Origin: Pseudopyrenochaeta lycopersici
Lineage: Eukaryota; Ascomycota; Dothideomycetes; Pleosporales; Pseudopyrenochaetaceae
Direction: 5' to 3'
Assembly (NCBI GenBank): GCA_003313425.1
Contig: NHZP01000032.1
Location: 1 to 64,000 of the forward strand
DNA length: 64,000 nt
The notes under the pieces were generated by a model. That model made no database searches. It was not told the origin of the DNA and worked only from the letters and a program-made list of their open reading frames with translations. Shown here one piece after another: positions 34,568 to 45,650 of the stretch. Both the position numbers and the translations under genes were made by a program. Within the stretch, counting starts at the first letter, position 1. Each line of letters starts with the position of its first letter.

Positions 34568-36826
34568 ATGACTGTCTCTATTAAACCCGCTCGATGGTGG
34601 AACGAGTCGTTTGGCGTCCTTCAAACCAATCTCCGCGAGATTGATGCGGACATGGATGTCGAGGCCGTGGCTGATTGGATCAAAGAGTTTGGCGCAACAG
34701 CCTGGCTCTGTGGCGTTGGAGGTATTCAGGCGCAATACCCTACCAGCCTTGCTTTCCAAAACAAGAATCCAAATTTGATGAAGAGACCGAGCGGAGATCT
34801 CGTAGGAGATACAATAACAGCTGCACACGCGCGAGGGCTCAAGTTTCTAGCCCGAATGGACTTCTCGAAGGTCGCCCCAGAAGTCGCCGCCGAACACCCC
34901 GATTGGTGCTACATGTCTCCGACTGGAAACCTGCAAGAACACGTTGCCAATTTGGTATCTGTGTGTCCATCAGGAGATTACTATCAAAACCGGATATTCG
35001 AGATCCTCGACGAGGTAACAACTCTTTACAAGATTGATGGCCTGTTCTTCAACTGGGCGACAATGAACGAAGAGGACTACTTCAAACATTATCATGGTGT
35101 ATGCCACTGTGGCAGCTGTCAATCACGATGGCTCGCTTTTGCTGGAGAACTTGAGCTTCCAAAAGGTCCCGAGGATGCAAATTATGGTCTGTGGCTCCGT
35201 TTCAGCAGAGAGATTATAGACGGAGTTACGGCCAAGATTTGTGCGTTCATGGCGGTGAAACTTCCAAATGCTGCCATCATAAGGACAAAGCTAGCCGACA
35301 TTGTATATCAGGAGTCGAACAATGAGATCGGTCGTGACTTTTGGCATCATACTGTTTCGGAGTGGGTAGGGTCTTGGACCTCGTTTCGTCCCAATGTACC
35401 AGTACTCGCCAATTCAACCTGCTTCATAGACATGCGTTACCGGATGGCTGGAGAAGAGCCTGCGCAATTCGCACAGTATCTAATTCAAAGTATCTCAAGA
35501 GGCGGTACTCCGTCAACATATATGATGGGCATACCAGGCAAGATACCTTATCCTTGCCTAGATCTAGCCCGGGACATTACGCAATTCCACAAGAACTGGA
35601 GCAGCATCTATTCGGGAATGGTTCCGGTTGCCGTAACTGGATTAGTCCGGCCAGATAGAGCTTTCATGGACAAGAAGGAGTATGCGAACGCGCTTGCGGA
35701 ATTTCGAGGGCTATACACGTCTCTGCAGGAGTCGCAGATTCCTTTTGACGTCATCGCCATGGAGCACCTACCAGAGACTGATGTAAACGGGTCACTCGAC
35801 CGGTACAAGAACCTCATCCTTCCAAATCTTGGTCAACTTCGCGATGGATCTGCAGAGATATTCGACGATTGGGTTCAGCGAAAGGGGGGCAATCTCATCG
35901 CCACAGGTTCGACCGGTCAAGACGTCACGGGATATGTCCAACTCAAATCATTACCGGTGCAACGAAGGCGGGCGGCTGTGACTGAAGGGAAGCTCTTGTG
36001 GTCTTCTTATGTCGCACCCCCGCAGAAAGCGAAGAGCATACATTACTATGTCGGACCTACGATTCCAATGTACGGTGGCGCATATTATTTTGAGTGGAAA
36101 AATGACTGCCAAACAATGTACAAGGTTCTCGCTCGTGCGCCTTTTGCTCCACCGGAGAAAGCTTATGGCAACCTTCAAAACGACCAACCTGGCTGCGGGA
36201 TGGCTCCATACTGTTCTGGTCAGGGCGTTCTCATTCCTTTCACGGTTGGCAAAGCTTATTGTGAAATGGGTCTCACATGCCTTCGAGATTTCTTCATGGC
36301 CGTCTTCAATAAAACCGCATCGCCGGAGCTCATCTCATTCAACCTCTCGGAGCAGGTCGAGGTCACTGTCAATCAAACAAATGGAAGGCTGGTGGTTCAC
36401 CTGGTGAACATGTCAGGTGCACGAAAACTCAACTTTGGAACACATTTGCCCATCCCGGCGGGAACAATCACAGTTTTTGCTCCTGGAAACATCAAAGCGC
36501 AAGCTTTGCGAGCGGAAAAAGAGCTTCCTATTGTGGATGGCATTATAAAATTACCTGAACTGGATTTGTTTGAAGTTGTGGTCATTGATGGCCTCGCTCT
36601 TAGCCAGTGCAGCGTTATGGCGTCTTCCGATACTAATGGAGTCATGCCGAGAGAAGGATACACCAATGGCATCCATGATATCACAAACGGAGTCATGAAT
36701 GGAGAACACGACAATGAAGAAATCGCTTTGAATAGTGATCTCAATGGAGTCGTTGCGAGCAGTGGCTCGCAAACTGGTCTGCAGAATGGGCTCCAGAATG
36801 GCAACATGCCTTTGCATTCAGGCTAG
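34568..36826 (+). CDS. GHL6/GH42-like glycoside hydrolase, predicted cytosolic
   Basis: Single exon, 752 residues from the ATG at 34568 (an in-frame GTG four codons earlier is not a likely start). The N-terminal 330 residues have the (beta/alpha)8 pattern of 'hypothetical glycosyl hydrolase 6': FLARMDFSKV, HPDWCYMS, a YKIDGLFFNW strand followed by a C-x-C-x2-C cluster (CHCGSC) and W. The middle part (about 370-480) resembles the beta-galactosidase trimerisation domain (ENLILPN-like LILPNLGQL then GGNLIATGSTG). A C-terminal beta domain (RLVVHLVNMSG) is followed by about 70 residues of Asn-Gly-rich tail. There is no signal peptide, so it should act inside the cell on an imported oligosaccharide or glycoside. 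Substrate unknown; such proteins often sit in bacterial and fungal glycan clusters. No introns and no RIP-type damage. Confidence 0.75.
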   Translation: MTVSIKPARWWNESFGVLQTNLREIDADMDVEAVADWIKEFGATAWLCGVGGIQAQYPTSLAFQNKNPNLMKRPSGDLVGDTITAAHARGLKFLARMDFSKVAPEVAAEHPDWCYMSPTGNLQEHVANLVSVCPSGDYYQNRIFEILDEVTTLYKIDGLFFNWATMNEEDYFKHYHGVCHCGSCQSRWLAFAGELELPKGPEDANYGLWLRFSREIIDGVTAKICAFMAVKLPNAAIIRTKLADIVYQESNNEIGRDFWHHTVSEWVGSWTSFRPNVPVLANSTCFIDMRYRMAGEEPAQFAQYLIQSISRGGTPSTYMMGIPGKIPYPCLDLARDITQFHKNWSSIYSGMVPVAVTGLVRPDRAFMDKKEYANALAEFRGLYTSLQESQIPFDVIAMEHLPETDVNGSLDRYKNLILPNLGQLRDGSAEIFDDWVQRKGGNLIATGSTGQDVTGYVQLKSLPVQRRRAAVTEGKLLWSSYVAPPQKAKSIHYYVGPTIPMYGGAYYFEWKNDCQTMYKVLARAPFAPPEKAYGNLQNDQPGCGMAPYCSGQGVLIPFTVGKAYCEMGLTCLRDFFMAVFNKTASPELISFNLSEQVEVTVNQTNGRLVVHLVNMSGARKLNFGTHLPIPAGTITVFAPGNIKAQALRAEKELPIVDGIIKLPELDLFEVVVIDGLALSQCSVMASSDTNGVMPREGYTNGIHDITNGVMNGEHDNEEIALNSDLNGVVASSGSQTGLQNGLQNGNMPLHSG

Positions 36827-37504
36827 GTCATTGTGAATGGGATTATAGTGAATTGCTTTCACAATGGCGATAGCACACCCCATTAGACTCCTTTTTCGTC
36901 CGTAGGGCCTGGTTGTATTGCAATCACATAATATCGTCTTAAATCACATGCCCCATGCAGTTCAAATCTGCTTACCGTGCGATTGAGCATGGCTAGTTGT
37001 ATCAGCTCCATTTGCGACCCCAAAAGGGGGTCGTTGAGCTATGCCCTGCGCACATGAGACAGAAATTCGCCTTTGTATGATACTGGGTATTCGCATCTGC
37101 TTACTGTGTATGGAGATACTTGCGGTGGCTCAAGTGGCGTGGCCATCATGCATGTCCAAGTCGTACCGAACAGCGAATACGCCGAGATACGAGTTTCGCG
37201 TATTCGCGTAATCACCCATTACCAACTCGTCGGCCCTGCCGATCGGCAACTTGATGGCACGCTATTTCCCCTCTGTACCGAACTTAGCACGACAGCCGAA
37301 GGCTGGAGACAACTAGCATGGCACTTGCAAATGCGGGGTTATGAGTGCAGGCGACTGGGATTCAAAAGGGCCAATGAATTGGGATTAGTGCGAATGTCGG
37401 CATTTGCATATGCGAAGCATCTTAGATTGCTGTGATTCTACTGTTTGTTTGAGTATTTTGATTCTATACGCAAGACTATACCTTTCTCATAGCACTTTCT
37501 AGCC
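36827..37504. other. intergenic and promoter of the dehydrogenase gene
   Basis: A 678-bp stretch. A 120-codon open frame at 37073-37435 shows no motif and poor protein-like character, so it is not called. Confidence 0.45.
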
Positions 37505-38518
37505 ATGTCAGCACCCCCCAAGATTCGAACGGTCCTTTGCACCACTGCCTGGGAAGATTCCGAAATCGATGTTTTGCGGAGAATTCTTCAGCCTGCCGAA
37601 TTCATCCATTGCGAAATAGGCGACAAAGAAAGCATCCAGGCTGCACTCCAAAGAGCAAATGTTGCCATCCTAGCCAGCGATATTGAACCGTACATGCTCG
37701 ATGCACCGCATCTGGCATGGATACACTGCGACCACGCAGGATTGAACAAGTCGGCGCGACCAGAAGTCTTCGAGAAGAACTTCGTTGTGACTAGTTCAGC
37801 AGGTCGGTCTGCGCCAGCGCTTGCACAGCATGCATTCTTCTTCGCTATGGCCCTGGCATACGATACACGAGCTCTGCTGGAACGACAAGCAGCGCACGAA
37901 TGGAATCAGGGCCGGGAGGACTTTCGGTTGCGTGGGGCGCTGTGGGGACGTAAGCTAGGAATCCTTGGGTTTGGAAATACGGCTCGAGAGATCGCTACGC
38001 TGGGCCGCGCATTTGGCATGCATGTTACTGTGCTGCGGAGGAAAAAACCAAGACGCAATGAGGAAAGCTCGAAAGATGTGGACGCCATGCTGAGCAATGA
38101 GGAAGGAGCGAGCGTTGAAGCACTTCTAAGCTGCGACGTGGTGATGCTGGCGTGTGGCTTGACAGACCAGACACATCACCTGTTTGGCGTCAAAGAGTTC
38201 CGCCAGATGAAACCCTCTTCGGTGATCATAAACATGGCCAGAGGACCGGTCATTGACGAGGAAGCCTTGCTGCAGGCGTTGAAGACTGGGCAAATTGCTG
38301 GCGCAGGGCTCGATGTATTTGAAGTTGAACCTTTGCCGAAAGAGTCTCCATTGTGGGACCTGCCCAATGTGTATATCACACCACACTCTACGCCTGGCAT
38401 GCCTAATCGAACGGCTCGCTCGATTGAGATCATTTCGGAAAATATTCGTCGATTCAAGGCAGGGAAGACGATGATGAATGTCCTTCACGAGGGAGATGTC
38501 TATACCAAGAACAGGTAA
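37505..38518 (+). CDS. D-isomer-specific 2-hydroxyacid dehydrogenase
   Basis: Single exon, 337 residues. The nucleotide-binding motif is GILGFG at 152-157 (family GxGxxG, with the last Gly replaced by Asn in GFGNTA). Catalytic residues: Arg246 in NMARGP, Glu275 in VFEVEPLP and His294 in ITPHS. The basic run LRRKKPRR (177-184) after the second strand suggests a preference for NADP(H), as in glyoxylate/hydroxypyruvate reductases. It interconverts 2-keto acids and D-2-hydroxy acids in the cytosol. In this cluster a plausible role is reduction of a keto-acid fragment from sugar-acid breakdown (inference). The insert at 185-203 (NEESSKDVDAMLSNEEGAS) is longer than in most family members. It converges with the regulator gene; stops are 75 bp apart. 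Confidence 0.92.
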   Translation: MSAPPKIRTVLCTTAWEDSEIDVLRRILQPAEFIHCEIGDKESIQAALQRANVAILASDIEPYMLDAPHLAWIHCDHAGLNKSARPEVFEKNFVVTSSAGRSAPALAQHAFFFAMALAYDTRALLERQAAHEWNQGREDFRLRGALWGRKLGILGFGNTAREIATLGRAFGMHVTVLRRKKPRRNEESSKDVDAMLSNEEGASVEALLSCDVVMLACGLTDQTHHLFGVKEFRQMKPSSVIINMARGPVIDEEALLQALKTGQIAGAGLDVFEVEPLPKESPLWDLPNVYITPHSTPGMPNRTARSIEIISENIRRFKAGKTMMNVLHEGDVYTKNR

Positions 38519-38593
38519 TAATAGTAGCATTTTAATTGATTAAGCAAGGAATTGATTGCTTTCCCATACTGCCTCTTTGCATTCCACGAGCCC

Positions 38594-41500
38594 TCAACTT
38601 CTTGATGCCAGTTGAAGCAGTCGCTCAATGGTATAGAACAAGGTCTGCTGATACTCTTGGCGATCTGCAGGCCCATGGCTACCGTCCCTGTTGATTGTAG
38701 ACACAGAATCGACTGGCAAGACATTCTCATTTGGTCCACTGAGCGGCAGATTCTCTGGTCCTGCCAATACAACTCCGGCACCGACATTTGAAAATAGATG
38801 CTGGCCGTTCAGCGAGAGATTTTCAATCATCTGAAAAGGCTCAAGTCGCTGCTCCAGCGAACCTTGTGAGACATGGGTGCATCCATGTACCGAAGGCTGA
38901 TTTGGATTCATGGCTCCGGCTAATAGCATTTCATAATCTGAGCTAAGCTCTTGTGATGAGAATATTGGTGCCCGATAGTCCATTGAAGTGGGCGTATAAG
39001 GGAAGTCGAAAGAATAGTCGAGGTTGAAAAGGTTGCTACCATTTTCTGGCTCCACAAAGGGGACATTGGCGGTTGGATCCGTCGTCGATGTGGTCCAATT
39101 CATATCTTGTATGCCTGGCTGTATTTGATACGCAAACATAGCTCCAATGGACAGGTTTTGCCGAATGGGCCCGAGGTCGCCCACCGCCACTTGGTCCTGG
39201 CCATTCTGCATTTCTTGGTTCGTCTTTGGACTTGCTTCAGCCTCTTCGTTCTGGTCTTTGTGGTCATGGTGTCCGTTACTGTGGTTTCGTGCCTTGTCGG
39301 AGACATCTGACGATTTCGCCGCTGTAGGTTTTGATCTAGGCTGATTTGCACTGCCGAGGTCAGTTTCTAGCGATGCACACAGCGGAACCCTCAGGTATGC
39401 ACAGAATGACCACAGACGTACCATAGCATGGCCAGCAATTGGCTACCTGCGTTACGTATAAAATTCGGCACGTAGGGTCTGCTCGGATTTCCAGCCATCC
39501 GGAGAGCAAGGCGAAGCACAAGGTCACGTCTTTCGCTGAACCTCAGTATGATAGCGCCTGCAAAAGGAAAGATACTCCCTCGGCTATTCATATGTGTAGT
39601 TATTGGGTCGTCAAGAGCACTTTGAAATATACAGAGTGCCATGTCGACTAGACGCCGCTGCTGTGCTGATATGTTGGCCAATTTGGGCAATCTACCAACA
39701 ATGCGAGCACCTAAAAGTAGTTGGCAACTCAAAGCATCATGATTCAAATGTGCTCTACTTCTTGGAGAAGAATCTTTTGCGCACCATTGATCAATCCATT
39801 TCTCGGTATATGCAGATATCCAGGCAAGGTCAGCTTCTAGCTGCGCTGTGGCGAAGTGTGTTGGGTGAATACAAGAATCTGTTCTTCGACGGATCTCTTT
39901 CTGAAACTATTGTTAATGTGGTGCTTCAATTTGGACACTACACAGAGTCTTCAGAGAGACAACTGCACTATACATACTTGGAAAAGGTAGAGTTCGTATA
40001 GAGCTGGCAAGCTGGCAGAGTGATGGTTCGTAGTGAGCTCCGTGATTTCCTGGACTTCATCTTCGTCAAGCTCAAAACAGGCCAAGTCTATCGGTGCACT
40101 CCCGTTGAACGAGAAAAATCTGCACCAGTTAGATATGACAGCAGTACAGAATAGAAGAGGAGGGATCTGCCAACCTATATTCGTTCAATATCAGAAATGC
40201 GCGAGTACGCAGCGTATTCCACCTTTGTGTCTTTGCATGGTTATCGTTATTATCATTGGATTTCGATCGAGAATGGAAAACAAGCCCAATTTCAGCCGCC
40301 ATCCGTGGTATCATGGCTGAACGAAGCCATCTTTGTTCGTCCAGACGCGTTTTGGAAGACAGCCCAAAGCGGGACAGTAGCTGTAGCATAATATTAGTAA
40401 TTAGTGCTAAAAAGTCATCTAATCTCATTCTGACTGCTTACTATGTGAGCTTGCACGATCTCGATTGATCTCGCACCTGTGGAATAAATCACTAAGCTCA
40501 ATTTCTCCGCATGAGCATACAACTTTTTAGCTTCAACAACTTGTTCATCTGCGCGATCGGGTAAGGTAGCCAAGGCTATGGAGCCTAGCGCTAAGATAGT
40601 AGTTGTAAGCATTGCAGATCGACTGCGAACGAAATCTAGGGTGTGCAGAGACTGGTCAAGCATAGACCACTGGGGATGCACCATTTCAAAATACCTAGAT
40701 GATATGAGAAGCTGCAAAACCAATCTCGTGAGAGATACTTACACATCGAAAAGTTCATGTGCCCGTTGAAAGCTGATCATAGATCTTTGTAGAGGATCGA
40801 GATCTCGCGCAAGATCACGCTTGGAACCCTGCAGTCCATATTCGAAATACCGTGTGGTCTCGCTGACCATCTCCTGTAAAGCGCCGGGAGTCCATAATTC
40901 CAGTAGTTGAGCATCATTCAGTGGTAACTCAGCTATAGATAGGGCTATTGCTTGTCTTGCCTTCCTGGTGTCTGCACGGCCATCCAGAGTCCATCCTTGC
41001 GTAGCAATCTTGGTGATGGATAGCAAAAGATCTTGAAAGCTGCCTTGTCCTTCGTTGGAGGTGTCCATATCTTTGCCCTCAGCCACTGGAAACTGCTCTC
41101 CCAAGAGATGCAGAAGGCGTCTGGTGAGTCGTTTCGAATTCCCATACGCATTCTCGTCCAAGCTTTTCATCAGATTGTGAGGATCTAGCGGGGTGATGGC
41201 ACCAGTCCCCTGCATTTCCAGATCTTTTACAGTGGTGTTTCGATTTGCTGTATTTTTCGAGTCCATTAAGCCGTGTATTTCATTTTCTAAGGTCGGAGTG
41301 GGACCATGTGAAGGCTTTGATTCCGCAGGTGTGCCTCGTGTGCCCTGCGTACTTTGTCCATGATTCAAGATATGCTCGAACGTGCTGCGACTACACGGCA
41401 ATTAGAATTGAATCGTCTCTCACTGATGGTGGTTCTCAAGGCTTGGCCGTACTTTTTGCTACCTCTCACTCGTCCTCTCCGACTTTCAGGTAGAAAACAC

Positions 41501-41728
41501 GGAATAGCTGCGGCAGTGCATCGCTGACACGGAGGAGCGTATGGGTTCACATCACATTTGACCTTGGCCTAATAGTGCAGTATTGTGTAAGCTCTTGCTG
41601 GAACGCAATGAGTCGTTGACGGACTTACTGTTCGACATCTATCTCGAGGCCGAAGTTAGCTGAATAGTCGACAAGCGACTGCATCGCAGGACTCACGCTT
41701 GACAAGCTATAGCAGATCGTCTCTTCAT
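38594..41728 (-). CDS. Zn2Cys6 transcription factor with fungal middle homology region
   Basis: Model: complement(38594..39366, 39447..39906, 39978..40119, 40175..40380, 40442..40694, 40743..41384, 41453..41568, 41629..41638, 41697..41728), 877 residues, nine exons. The zinc cluster Cys9-x2-Cys12-x6-Cys19-x8-Cys28-x2-Cys31-x6-Cys38 is complete only when a 10-nt microexon (41629-41638) supplies Cys12-Arg-Thr. A basic linker follows (RRGRVRGSKK). The middle homology region is seen around residues 330-470, with WLRSAMIPRMAAEIGL and the exon join NEYRFFSFNGSAP that matches the usual 'ND.S..l..G.p'. The C-terminal exon is rich in Asn, Gln, Ser and Pro (likely activation region). Nuclear regulator, most simply of this cluster. 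All junctions keep frame; the 48- and 55-nt introns are short but have correct ends. Confidence 0.88.
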
Positions 41729-42851
41729 GTCTTTCTCCGCTTCTCCCGTGTCATCTTCCCATGCGCGCTTCCCAGAGCGGTTCATTGAAGGTGCTATCCC
41801 GCTGGAAACTTTCGGCCATCCAAGGGTGGCCTGTTGCACTTTTATAGGGTAAACAGGCGATTGAGTGCGGGGTTAGGGGTTGGCGGACTGGCCGCGCCCG
41901 GAGATTGAGATTACTGGCTTGCACCCGTTAAGGTTAACCAAGCAATAACCTTGCTCTAGCCAAGGAAGTAAGCTCGGCACGGTACTTTACGGTCACGGGG
42001 GCTTTAGGACCACCCCACCAAAATGGTCAACCTTCAAACAAATCGAGATACGTCAAAGCACTGTATTTCAAAATGAGCGCGCGTGAGGAGTCTATACAAC
42101 AAGCACTTGCTATAAGCCGTATCGAATGCTGTATCGGAGGTGCATTGATATGATCGGAATCATCTACGGGCCCGCGCAGGCTCAATCGTGGAGGCTCAAC
42201 CTGGAGAGAAGATTCATTCAGACACACTGGATTGTGCCATACTCAGAGAGTAGCTGCTTCCTCTCGCGCACCAAGAAGCAGCAATACTGCTAGTAGTCTA
42301 GCTATCACAACGGCCTTGCAGAGTCATTAGCTGTTTCATCAGCAAAGCACTGCAGTATTACGGAGGTTGCGGAACTGTCTACAGATAGATAGCGACCTTC
42401 TTTAGAAGCCCTATAACTTAAAATAAATATGCTAAGGATCCTAAAGGAAGTTAAGAGGTTCTTATAAATACTACTGCCTATTAAGATTAAAGGTATACTT
42501 CTATTTCCTGTATTAAAACTACGAGTGCATAAGTATAACGTTTAGTCTAACACTTAGCGCTAGAGTAGAAAGTAATATAATAAAAATAGGCAGTAGCTAG
42601 ACTATTATCTTACTACTTTTACTTATATATAGGAGACAGGAGAGGGAGTACAGAGCCTAGCTTAAACAGCCCTATATAATACTTAGCAGCCGCAGCCTTT
42701 AGATAGATAACGAGCTAGCTACGTAGGAGCAATCTTAACAGCGGATCTTTTAAAGGAAAGCTTTATTAGTAAATAATACGGTTATATAAGGAATTATAGA
42801 ATAGGGAACTGCAGCCTAGTTTAATATAAACATAATCTTTCTTTATATAAG
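41729..42851. other. regulator promoter, then RIPed repeat edge
   Basis: 41729-42400 has normal composition and holds the promoter of the transcription-factor gene; no other gene seen. From about 42410 the sequence becomes TA-rich repeat DNA, interrupted at 42852 by the gypsy insertion and continuing after 49583. Confidence 0.5.
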
Positions 42852-43101
42852 TGTTATGGGCGAAGAGGCCTAACTAACGAGTGTGCATTTGTCCTATACT
42901 ACAGAAGGAGAAAGATAGAGAAGAGGTTATAGGTATCCTTAGAGGATATATATATATGTTTATACAAGCGAAGAGGAACGTGCTCCTCTAGCTGCTAACT
43001 TATATAAGCTAATAAGAAAAGAGGGCAGAGGAGATTAAGGAGTTCTTTCCCCGTGCGATAGTAGCGAAGCCTCTCCTGCTTAAAGGGCGCAGCCTATTAT
43101 A
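42852..43101 (-). repeat. gypsy LTR (3' LTR of the element)
   Basis: TGTTATGGGC ... CCTATTATA on the plus strand. Slightly more RIPed than its partner (for example GTTTATACAAGCG against GTTCGTACGAGCG). Confidence 0.9.
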
Positions 43102-44329
43102 ATACCCTCCTCCTCCTTAAATAACTGTGTTGCTTCTTTATACGTAGTTTAACCTTAACCTTGTACTTGTGTAGGTAGCGTTATGTTATTATGCTGCAAA
43201 AGTAGAGATGTCGCGTGTACTTTTTCTTATTCGTTTGCAAGCAATTTTCCTCCTTTACCTATTATTGTTGCCTAATAACGTAAAGTAGAGGAGAGGTTAG
43301 TTATTTGCTCGCTCGTGCGCATATAAAGAGCTTTTCCTCTAACTCTTTCTTCCTTTTTTACTGCTTAACTTTAACTTGCTTACGTACGACTCGTCTTCCT
43401 ATTATTGCTAACATGCCTCCTAAAGCAGCTCCCTCAGCTGGTTAGCCTAATTGCGGTGTGTGGGGTCCTAGTAGTTATGGCGGTAGTGTAAACTATCTTG
43501 CTCGTATGACTGCTAGCAACATTATGTCTACGCACGCGGCTGCTAGGGCTGACATTACTTAGGTTACTCACGCTTAGCTTACTCGAACCGCTCCTAACCA
43601 AACTTAACCTGCTAGTATTATTATTCCTGCTGCTTAGGGTAATGCGTCTCTTCTCCCTACTAACTACGTAATCTAGTATATCCTAGATACTCTAGTTATA
43701 GACGAGTTTCGCTGTCTCTTTATAACTGCTTCTGTACGTCTTATTCCTCTTTCTTTTCTATGTCTAACGTTATTTAGCCTAAGCTAGTTCGCATTACTAA
43801 ATTCTTCCTTTATCCTGTTAATTAATCCCTGTACGATGCTTAGTAGGGCTATAGTCTTAATAATTTCTCTCCTGTTATTACTTATTATACGATTAACGCT
43901 TAGTAACTCCTCTCTAGTTATTAATCCTACCTTAAAGCCTACCTTATCTATAGCTGCGGTTCCCTTAACACTAACTTCTATTCTAATAACTGTGCTAAGG
44001 CTATATAAGAGCGTCGTACGTTCACAGCCTTTGCTAGGTGTGTCTCTATTACTAGCGAGTAGAGCGAGGCTTACTCTAATTACGTGTAGCAGGATTACAG
44101 TGCGTCTTGTACGGCTAGGCGTGCTCTACCTCTCCTACCTTCTAACGGAGTCTCTGTTCCTTAGCGTGGTCGAGGTTAGGGTTAAGTCCTTACTAAGCCT
44201 AAGGAGGATGAACGTTTCTTAGATATCTCAGGTTAGAGGGCCTCGTACGGGGTTAGTTAGCTTATGCTAGCTTATTTCTCCAACCTTTTAGTAGTTTCCT
44301 AGATAGTAGCTATACAGGCTGTGTATAAG

Positions 44330-45650
44330 TCCTCTATTTCTTATAGGCTTCTATAGTAATAAGATTCTCTTCTAGCTCCCAAGTTAGGTTATAGTACCCT
44401 ACCTATTTTACATAGAACTTATTATGTTGATTTCGTAAGCGCTTATCTTAGATGTTCTCAATTACCTATTCAAGGTAGTCTTCCTGTAGGTTGTTGTCTT
44501 GTACGATAACAGCAGCGGGGTTTAAGTTGTTAGTTTGTTGTAATAGGAAGGGGTCTTCAGCAGCTAGTCTTAGCTTCTCTACATAGTACAATTTAGTTCT
44601 CTATAGTACATAAAGCTTAACCTAATAGGGGTCTCGTACGCAGGCGACTTAGTACTTCTTACTTTTCTAGTTAAGTTTCTTACTTCTGCGTGTAGTTTGT
44701 ACGTGCCTGAGGTCTAACTATACCTAGTCTCCAACCTTATACTTAGGAGCTAGGCGACGTGTCTTATTCGCCTGTGCTTCCTGTTGTTGTTAAGCGTGTG
44801 TTATAGCTAAGATAGCCTAGTTAGCAGCTTGTTTTAGCGTTTGTACGATGCTTTCTGCTCGTTTGCTAGGGGGTGTTACTCTGTTAAGTAGGTTGCTGCT
44901 AGCTAATTTCCTAGGTAGCTCTAGGAAGGGCGAGTTTAGATAGCCGTATAGAAGGAAGAAAGGAGCGACGCCTATAGAGGAGTTCGTACGAGTGTTTAGC
45001 ATTAGCTTAAGGATTAGGCATAGCGTTACCTAGTTATTCTAGTTGTAGTTACAAAAGATTTAACTAACTGCTTCAATATTACTATTCGCGCGTTCTGTAG
45101 TGCCGTCTGTTTATAGGTGGTAGGCTGTTAACAGGTTTCTCTGTACTCCTAAGAGTTTACAGATTTTTCCCTATAGTTCGCTTACAAATTGCGTGCCCCT
45201 ATCTAATATAATAGACCTAGGGAGCCCGTAGTAGCAGAAGACTTCTTGTACGAATGCCTAGGCTACATTATCTACTTTAATTATCTTAAGTAGGATTAGT
45301 ATTACGCCTTTACCTAGGCGGTCTTTAACTACTATTAGGTTAGTGCAGCTAGATAATAGTAGTAGACTAGTAATAAAGTCAACTGTTAAGTCTTGCTACG
45401 TACGACTAGGTACTAGTAACGGGCGTAGGTATCTGTGCTTACCATCTCTCTACGGGGTGCTTTGTCTACATAAGCTGCAATTCTGTACAAATCAGCGGAC
45501 GTTTTCGCTTATACCTAGCTAGTACCAGGTACTAGCTAGCGTGCGGTACGTTTCTTCTCTTCCTAGGTGACCTGTTTGCACAGCTAGATGTGCTTGCTGG
45601 ATAATTCACGTACGAAGGGGTTTATTTTCAGGCACCCAGATCCTAGATCT
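44330..45650 (-). pseudogene. gypsy integrase and C-terminal chromodomain, RIPed
   Basis: Minus-strand frame 44817-45002 gives the integrase C-terminal segment with APFFLLYGYLNSP. Further downstream, at about 44475-44345, a chromodomain reads DKRLRNQHNKFYVK-stop-VGYYNLTWELEENL. The stop replaces the aromatic-cage Trp of the usual 'VKW.GY..TWEPEENL'. Chromodomains on integrases guide insertion to heterochromatin, which fits nesting in repeat DNA. Other stops are of the Gln/Trp type. Confidence 0.75.

Noticed and set aside
37073..37435. 120-codon open frame between the hydrolase and dehydrogenase genes
   Set aside because: No family motif and no splice extension; position and composition are those of an intergenic region.
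43836..44222. Plus-strand open frame of 128 codons inside the gypsy element
   Set aside because: It lies antisense to the element's integrase/chromodomain end and leader; composition is Leu/Ser-rich with no motif, so it is a shadow of the damaged element.
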